Positions 7,055-10,691 of a stretch of 10,691 nucleotides of DNA are shown piece by piece (the stretch's first letter is position 1; the number at the start of each line of letters is the position of its first letter). The notes beneath the pieces were generated by a model. It ran no database searches and was not told where the DNA came from. It saw only the letters and a program-made list of their open reading frames with translations. Source of the stretch: JANNVZ01 sp046153915 (GTDB lineage: Bacteria > Bacteroidota > Bacteroidia > Flavobacteriales_D > Sanyastnellaceae); contig JBJXFC010000138.1 of assembly GCA_046153915.1 (NCBI GenBank), positions 1-10,691 of the forward strand, given 5' to 3'. A program made the position numbers and the translations under genes.

Positions 7055-7723
7055 ATGAAATATTTCTCCCCTGACTTCCTTGTTTTTTTCAAAGAACTGG
7101 CCGCCAACAACAATCGCGACTGGTTTCAGGCCAATAAAAAGCGGTATGAAACGGTAGTGAAAAAACCCATGGAGATTTTTGTCGCTGATGTGATAGCTGA
7201 AATCCGAAAACACGATAAAAAATTGGTGCTGAAGCCCTCAGAGGCCATATTTCGCATCAATAAAGATATCCGCTTTGCAAAAGATAAAAGTCCGTATAAA
7301 TTATATACATCTGCTGGCATATCGCGCGATGGAAAAAAGGCCGTTGGTGCACCTGGATTGTATGTCGAACTGGGCCCTGAAAAGCTTGCTTTTGCTGGTG
7401 GAGCCTATATGCCCGACAAAGAAAAACTGGAGATGATTCGCACAGCCATTGCCAAAAAACCGAAAGTGCTGTTGGATCTTCTTGCCGACAAAAAATTCAA
7501 AAAGTTATGGGGTGATTTGCAGGGAGAACGAAATAAAATTCTGGCTCCGGAATTCAAAAAAGTGGCAGACGAATGTCCTTATATCTTCAACAAACAATTT
7601 TACTTCTGGGCAGAACTCGATTCGAAAATTATTACCAGCGACAAACTCATGAAAACACTACTTGAACATTACGAAGCGGGTAAGGCAGTGAGCGCGTTTT
7701 TGGAAAAGGCCGGCGGCTGGTAG
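7055..7723 (+). CDS. DUF2461 family protein (TIGR02453)
   Basis: Predicted 222-residue soluble protein covering essentially the whole DUF2461 family length. Family landmarks are the N-terminal stretch NNNRDWFQANKKRYE (about residues 18-32), FRINKDIRFAKDKSPYK (about 66-82) leading into a GIS-rich segment, and GLYVELGPE with the following AGGAYMP (about 101-120). No signal peptide or membrane span is seen, so it should be cytoplasmic. The biochemical function of the family is not established, and I do not assign one. The ATG at 7055 is preceded by a plausible promoter only a few bases upstream and no Shine-Dalgarno sequence. It converges on the hydrolase gene; a ten-heptad repeat array begins 4 bp after its TAG stop. 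It appears intact and monocistronic. Confidence 0.88.
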   Translation: MKYFSPDFLVFFKELAANNNRDWFQANKKRYETVVKKPMEIFVADVIAEIRKHDKKLVLKPSEAIFRINKDIRFAKDKSPYKLYTSAGISRDGKKAVGAPGLYVELGPEKLAFAGGAYMPDKEKLEMIRTAIAKKPKVLLDLLADKKFKKLWGDLQGERNKILAPEFKKVADECPYIFNKQFYFWAELDSKIITSDKLMKTLLEHYEAGKAVSAFLEKAGGW

Positions 7724-7727
7724 GAGG

Positions 7728-7797
7728 AGACTCTAGATATAAGACGCTAGACATAAGACTCTAGATATGAGACGCTAGATAATAGACTTAGAACACA
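7728..7797 (+). repeat. Five 14-bp tandem units (ten AGAYNNN heptads)
   Basis: Five 14-bp units start at 7728, 7742, 7756, 7770 and 7784, each beginning AGAC. Units 1 and 3 (AGACTCTAGATAT) and units 2 and 4 (AGACGCTAGA) alternate, giving a 28-bp higher period; unit 5 (AGACTTAGAACACA) is degenerate. Each 14-mer splits into two 7-bp units of the form AGAYNNN, except the last. Four CTAG tetranucleotides lie in it. The array starts 4 bp after the DUF2461 stop codon and reads in that gene's sense. Confidence 0.85.
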
Positions 7798-7845
7798 AGG
7801 CCAAAATCAACAGCCGTAATGTATTGTCATGTTTCCCTGGAGACT

Positions 7846-7880
7846 CAAGTCTAGTGTCTAGAGTCTAGCGTCTCAAGTCT
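7846..7880 (-). repeat. Five-unit AGACNNN heptad array on the minus strand
   Basis: Reading the minus strand from 7880 to 7846, the units are AGACTTG, AGACGCT, AGACTCT, AGACACT, AGACTTG. The first base of the array is the last base of the hydrolase stop codon TGA. It lies in inverted orientation to the array at 7728-7797, separated by 48 bp of nonrepetitive sequence, so single strands could fold into a long imperfect hairpin between the two convergent genes. Three CTAG sites are present. Confidence 0.85.
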
Positions 7881-9019
7881 CACTCCTCAAGGTACTTCAT
7901 GACATCCTGAAACCGCTCTTGTCTGCAATAACAATAGACGTGATGGCATTTTCCCACTTCTTCAAAATTGAAGGCCCGGATGGGTGAAGTTGGATAAAGT
8001 TTATTGAAATACCTCAATAATTTTTCGACTGATTTTTTGTGATTGCAGCCCAACGAAGTATTGCCATATTTGTATGGACCCGGGCCTAGAAGTCCGATTG
8101 CAGCGTCTTTTTTGCGCAATACAAAATCCTTTTCATTGAAGATAATTGCGAGTTTGTAGTTGTCGTAATTTCCACTCATTTCAATTCCCGGTTGCATTTC
8201 AATTCCAGGGCGGTCGTAGTAATATTTTTCAATATCCCCACCCGAAATGGCTGGAGCGATCATACAGATACGCACTTGTTTATTAAATGGAACCGGATTT
8301 TGACTTGGCGACAGATTAAAAAGCGCTGTGCCAATTACCCTTGCACCCAAGCTGTGTGAAAAAGCCTGAAGGGTATCGAAAGGCACTCCAGACAAAACTC
8401 TCCGAAGTGTTTTACCGACTTCTGTCGCATTGCGTTGTGCTTCTTCAAATAGTTTAAAAAGCGCTTTGTTCTTTTTTGAATTGGTAGAAAAACAACAGCC
8501 ATACATGCCATCCCAGTATATTTCCACAAATGCATTCGAATGTCCGGATGCTTCATCTATTAATTCTTTCCACTCATTGTAATCTGCTGGAGATGGTCTG
8601 CCACCTGTGGTTGGATAAAATGGTTTGCGAAACCCATGCACCAGAAAACTCACCTTCGTGGCATCCCCATGCAATGTGCCAATGCGTCGAATATTTCTGG
8701 CAAGAACTGAATCATTTAGAATGGCAGCATTGTTTTCGTTCCATTCTTCGAAAGTGCATTCATAACGATCTGCTATTTCCAGAAATTCTTTGGGATGTGA
8801 GCGATACCAGTTATTAAGCAGTCCGTCATTTTCTTTCATGTCAGAATCTGATATAAGGTAATCTGGATAGATCGTCCCTCCTGCATCAATATAAATTCCT
8901 CGCCGATTGGATTCTGTGCTTCTTTCACCGAACACCACGTGTTGAGAATTACCTGTGTTGCAGATAGTAATGACAAAAACGATCGCGCACGCGAAAGAAG
9001 GAGTAGATTGAATTTTCAA
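7880..9019 (-). CDS. Secreted alpha/beta-hydrolase (lipase/esterase-like), TTG start
   Basis: Predicted 379-residue exported alpha/beta hydrolase of unknown substrate. From the TTG at 9019 the protein begins MKIQSTPSFACAIVFVITI and continues to GNSQ, a plausible signal peptide. The same frame opens at another TTG (9064), adding 15 residues; no in-frame ATG precedes the signal-like region. Numbering from 9064, VSFLVHGF supplies the oxyanion HG motif, the nucleophile is Ser238 in FSHSLGA, the acid is probably Asp313 in NEKDFVL, and the base His342 in LGCNHKK. The elbow has Phe where GxSxG has its first Gly, as in some DUF900-like relatives. It ends exactly where a heptad array begins and converges with the DUF2461 gene. 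A lipase, esterase or peptidase role is possible; I favour esterase/lipase-like but with low certainty on substrate. Confidence 0.7.
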   Translation of the reverse strand: MKIQSTPSFACAIVFVITICNTGNSQHVVFGERSTESNRRGIYIDAGGTIYPDYLISDSDMKENDGLLNNWYRSHPKEFLEIADRYECTFEEWNENNAAILNDSVLARNIRRIGTLHGDATKVSFLVHGFRKPFYPTTGGRPSPADYNEWKELIDEASGHSNAFVEIYWDGMYGCCFSTNSKKNKALFKLFEEAQRNATEVGKTLRRVLSGVPFDTLQAFSHSLGARVIGTALFNLSPSQNPVPFNKQVRICMIAPAISGGDIEKYYYDRPGIEMQPGIEMSGNYDNYKLAIIFNEKDFVLRKKDAAIGLLGPGPYKYGNTSLGCNHKKSVEKLLRYFNKLYPTSPIRAFNFEEVGKCHHVYCYCRQERFQDVMKYLEE

Positions 9020-9116
9020 TGGAGCTATCTTGATGCGGCTAAAATAAAGGAATTCATCACGCAACGAAGCTATTCGATTTCTCTGGATTTGATATGATTT
9101 CTCAGTGAATTTCTGC

Positions 9117-9124
9117 CATCTTTG
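9117..9124 (+). promoter_or_regulatory. Weak -7-like element before the lipid kinase gene
   Basis: CATCTTTG differs from TAnnTTTG only at its first base and ends 9 bp before the ATG at 9134. A TTTG lies 25 bp upstream (9088-9091), further than normal for a -33 element. Suggestive only. Confidence 0.2.
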
Positions 9125-9133
9125 TCACCGCAC

Positions 9134-9505
9134 ATGGCATCGGGCAAAGAAACTTTCTCCTTTAAAAAGCGCATCCAAAGTTTTGGTTACGCATTTCGTG
9201 GTTTACGCGATTTATTTATCTACGAGCACAATGCCTGGATTCATCTAATTGCTGCTGTTTGTGCGGTTGCACTTGGTTTCGTATTTAAGATTTCGGTTAG
9301 TGAATGGATAGCCTTGTGCGTTGTGATAGGCTTTGTTTTCTCAATGGAAATTGTGAACTCCGCCATTGAGAAGCTTGCAGATGCTGTGGATTCACAAAAA
9401 AATGAAAAAATCCGGTTAGTGAAGGATTTATCTGCCGCCGCTGTTCTTGTCAGCGCAATAATTTCGGTGATTGTGGGTTTATTGATTTTCTTACCCAAAA
9501 TCTGA
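9134..9505 (+). CDS. Diacylglycerol/undecaprenol kinase family membrane protein (DgkA/UdpK-like)
   Basis: Predicted 123-residue inner-membrane lipid kinase that phosphorylates diacylglycerol or undecaprenol with ATP, feeding phosphatidic acid or undecaprenyl phosphate back to lipid or cell-wall synthesis. Three membrane spans are seen (about residues 38-52, 57-75 and 99-121). Family motifs are EHNAWIH (31-37), MEIVNSAIEKLAD (71-83, with Glu72, Asn75, Glu79 and Asp83 as expected active-site residues) and VKDLSAAAV (96-104). Length is normal. The sequence resembles the Gram-positive UdpK type as much as E. coli DgkA, so the lipid is not settled. The ATG at 9134 is chosen over a TTG at 9122, which would only add four residues. 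The DUF1361 gene follows after 9 bp and is probably co-transcribed. Confidence 0.88.
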   Translation: MASGKETFSFKKRIQSFGYAFRGLRDLFIYEHNAWIHLIAAVCAVALGFVFKISVSEWIALCVVIGFVFSMEIVNSAIEKLADAVDSQKNEKIRLVKDLSAAAVLVSAIISVIVGLLIFLPKI

Positions 9506-9514
9506 TTCAGCCTC

Positions 9515-10192
9515 ATGCTCTTCGAAAAGAATAAAATTCAGGAAGGCGTTTTCCTGTTCGTTCTCTGCATATTCTGTTTTGCACTTTCTATACTTCGCGT
9601 TTTTTTCAGTGAAACAAATTCTTTCATTTTCCTGAACTGGAATTTGTTTTTGGCATTTATTCCCTGGGCGCTTACAAGTGCTGCGATCGTTTTTCCGGTT
9701 ATGCAAAAGCGCTGGATCAGCATTTTCGCAATCTTCAGCGTGTGGTTGCTCTTTTTTCCAAATGCGCCTTATATTCTCACGGATCTTTTTCATTTACGAA
9801 GTCAACATGTAATGCCAATCTGGTTTGACCTTGTTTTAATTCTCTGTTTTGCCTGGACAGGTTTGTTGTTCGGCTTTTTGAGCCTGTGGGATCTCGAACA
9901 GATTTTAAAGAAACGTTGGAATCAGTATTTCGTCACGTTCTTATCCGTGGCGCTCTTGTTTGTCGGAAGTTATGGTATTTACCTTGGGCGTTATCTGCGT
10001 TGGAATAGCTGGGATTTACTCGAAGAGCCATTTCAATTAATCTATGCCATCGGCAATCAGGTGCTAAATCCATTGAGTCATACCCGCGCCTGGGGAATGA
10101 CACTCGCAATGGGAATTTTTCTGAATATCATTTACTGGTCATTCCATTTTATTAGAAGCAGAGCGATTTATCAGAGTGTGAATGTGCGTTAG
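9515..10192 (+). CDS. DUF1361 family integral membrane protein
   Basis: Predicted 225-residue protein with about six to seven membrane spans. DUF1361 landmarks are NWNLFLAFIP (41-50), LLFFPNAPYILTDLFHL (78-94), the FDLVLI...TGLLFGFLSL span (about 104-124) and GIYLGRYLRWNSWDLL (154-169). Polar residues conserved in these motifs lie at membrane edges, hinting at a functional site, but the family's role is unknown and I do not assign one. The ATG at 9515 lies 9 bp after the lipid kinase stop, which suggests translation from a shared message. No terminator with a clear stem and T run follows. Intact, full length for the family. Confidence 0.85.
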   Translation: MLFEKNKIQEGVFLFVLCIFCFALSILRVFFSETNSFIFLNWNLFLAFIPWALTSAAIVFPVMQKRWISIFAIFSVWLLFFPNAPYILTDLFHLRSQHVMPIWFDLVLILCFAWTGLLFGFLSLWDLEQILKKRWNQYFVTFLSVALLFVGSYGIYLGRYLRWNSWDLLEEPFQLIYAIGNQVLNPLSHTRAWGMTLAMGIFLNIIYWSFHFIRSRAIYQSVNVR

Positions 10193-10253
10193 CTTGAATT
10201 GAGTTCGTGAAAATCACTCGCTTCAACTGTGATTATTGCTCATTCTTGTTTTT

Positions 10254-10271
10254 TCAATTCGCAGGAATTGA
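10254..10271. promoter_or_regulatory. Short inverted repeat upstream of the serine hydrolase gene
   Basis: TCAATTC and GAATTGA form a perfect 7-bp inverted repeat around a 4-nt loop (GCAG). It lies about 26 bp upstream of a -7-like element, at a place where a regulator could bind. It has no T run after it and is AT-rich, so it may be chance. Confidence 0.25.
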
Positions 10272-10296
10272 CAATCTCCACCGTCCATGTGCAATC

Positions 10297-10304
10297 TAGG
10301 TTTG
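10297..10304 (+). promoter_or_regulatory. Candidate -7 promoter element of the serine hydrolase gene
   Basis: TAGGTTTG matches TAnnTTTG exactly, 26 bp before the ATG at 10331, giving a short 5' UTR of about 20 bases. The nearest upstream TTG (10268-10270) is 26 bp away, longer than the usual spacing of about 19 bp, so the -33 box is unclear. Confidence 0.4.
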
Positions 10305-10330
10305 CTCAATCATTAATCTACAAAAAACGA

Positions 10331-10691
10331 ATGAATAAACTTTGCACAACGCTTTTCACTTGCTCGCTTCTTTTTTTTAATCATTTCACATACGCTCAAA
10401 CACTCACTCCCGAATTGGAGTTGCTACTGAATGAAACACTTGACAGTATGCACACTGTTTTAAGTAATAAATCTCTCAGCGCAGCCATACAATACCCGAA
10501 TGATCAACAATGGGCCAGTGCTGAAGGGATTTCTTCCAATAATCCACTTGTGAATGTTACAACGATGGATGCTTATGAAATTGGTTCTGTGGCGAAGACC
10601 ATCACTTCGGCTTGCATTCTCCAATTGCACGACGAAGGTTTTCTAAGCATTGAAGACAGCATTGGAGAATGGATTGACAACATCCCGAATG
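10331..10691 (+). CDS. Beta-lactamase-family serine hydrolase, N-terminal part (cut by window end)
   Basis: The first 120 codons of an exported serine hydrolase of the beta-lactamase/penicillin-binding-protein-like family (Pfam Beta-lactamase, class C fold). The frame is open to the window edge. A signal peptide (MNKLCTTLFTCSLLFF... ending YAQ at about residue 23) precedes the mature chain. The family's first motif is clear: EIGSVAKTITSACILQL with catalytic Ser86 and Lys89 of SxxK, followed by the usual HDEGFLSIEDSIGEWI stretch. The YxN and HxG-type motifs lie beyond the window. Such proteins include esterases, D-amino-acid peptidases and peptidoglycan carboxypeptidases as well as lactamases, so antibiotic resistance should not be assumed. 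The ATG at 10331 has an A-rich upstream context without a Shine-Dalgarno sequence. Confidence 0.88.
   Translation, partial: MNKLCTTLFTCSLLFFNHFTYAQTLTPELELLLNETLDSMHTVLSNKSLSAAIQYPNDQQWASAEGISSNNPLVNVTTMDAYEIGSVAKTITSACILQLHDEGFLSIEDSIGEWIDNIPN

Noticed and set aside
4469..7880. CRISPR-like interpretation of the short repeats
   Set aside because: Units are 7 or 14 bp and directly tandem, without unique spacers and without cas genes.
10200..10235. Possible terminator hairpin after the DUF1361 gene
   Set aside because: Only a 4-bp GTGA/TCAC stem with mismatched flanks and no T run right after it.

Overview
The window looks like chromosomal DNA of a member of the Bacteroidota. The evidence is a secreted protein ending in a gliding-motility/type IX secretion (T9SS type B) sorting domain, signal peptides ending in ...AQ or ...SQ, starts without Shine-Dalgarno sequences, and several TAnnTTTG motifs (the Bacteroidota -7 promoter element) close upstream of start codons. 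The order or genus cannot be fixed from the sequence. No rRNA, tRNA, transposase, phage gene, toxin-antitoxin pair or CRISPR array was seen.

Layout. (1) 43-4462, + strand: a secreted PhoD-type phosphodiesterase/phosphatase, then two multi-membrane-span GT-C glycosyltransferases of different families (PMT_2/ArnT-like, then GT22/ALG9-like) 14 bp apart. The two GT-C genes probably form one operon and glycosylate lipids, glycans or proteins on the periplasmic side. (2) 4463-4758: a convergent intergenic region holding a short heptanucleotide repeat array and a roughly 160-bp nested palindromic element. (3) 4759-6663, - strand: a large secreted T9SS cargo protein with an N-terminal carbohydrate-binding-like region, four gap-free 69-residue Ig/PKD-like repeats plus one degenerate copy, and the sorting domain. 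(4) 6664-7054: a 391-bp noncoding region with promoters for the divergent genes on either side. (5) 7055-7723, + strand: a DUF2461 protein, facing a - strand secreted alpha/beta hydrolase (7880-9019). Between them lie two facing heptad arrays. (6) 9134-10192, + strand: a DgkA/UdpK-family lipid kinase and a DUF1361 membrane protein, 9 bp apart. (7) 10331 to the window end: the first third or so of an exported beta-lactamase-family serine hydrolase, cut by the window.

Most genes have cell-envelope or export themes, but they do not add up to one recognisable pathway, and I see no clear new multi-gene system. The most unusual signal is noncoding. Arrays of 7-bp units of the form AGAYNNN start 0 to 6 bp after the stop codons of three unrelated genes, each time in the sense orientation of the gene before it. 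They hold most of the CTAG tetranucleotides I noticed in the window. The perfect 23-bp stem inside the nested palindrome at 4570-4728 is the second such signal.
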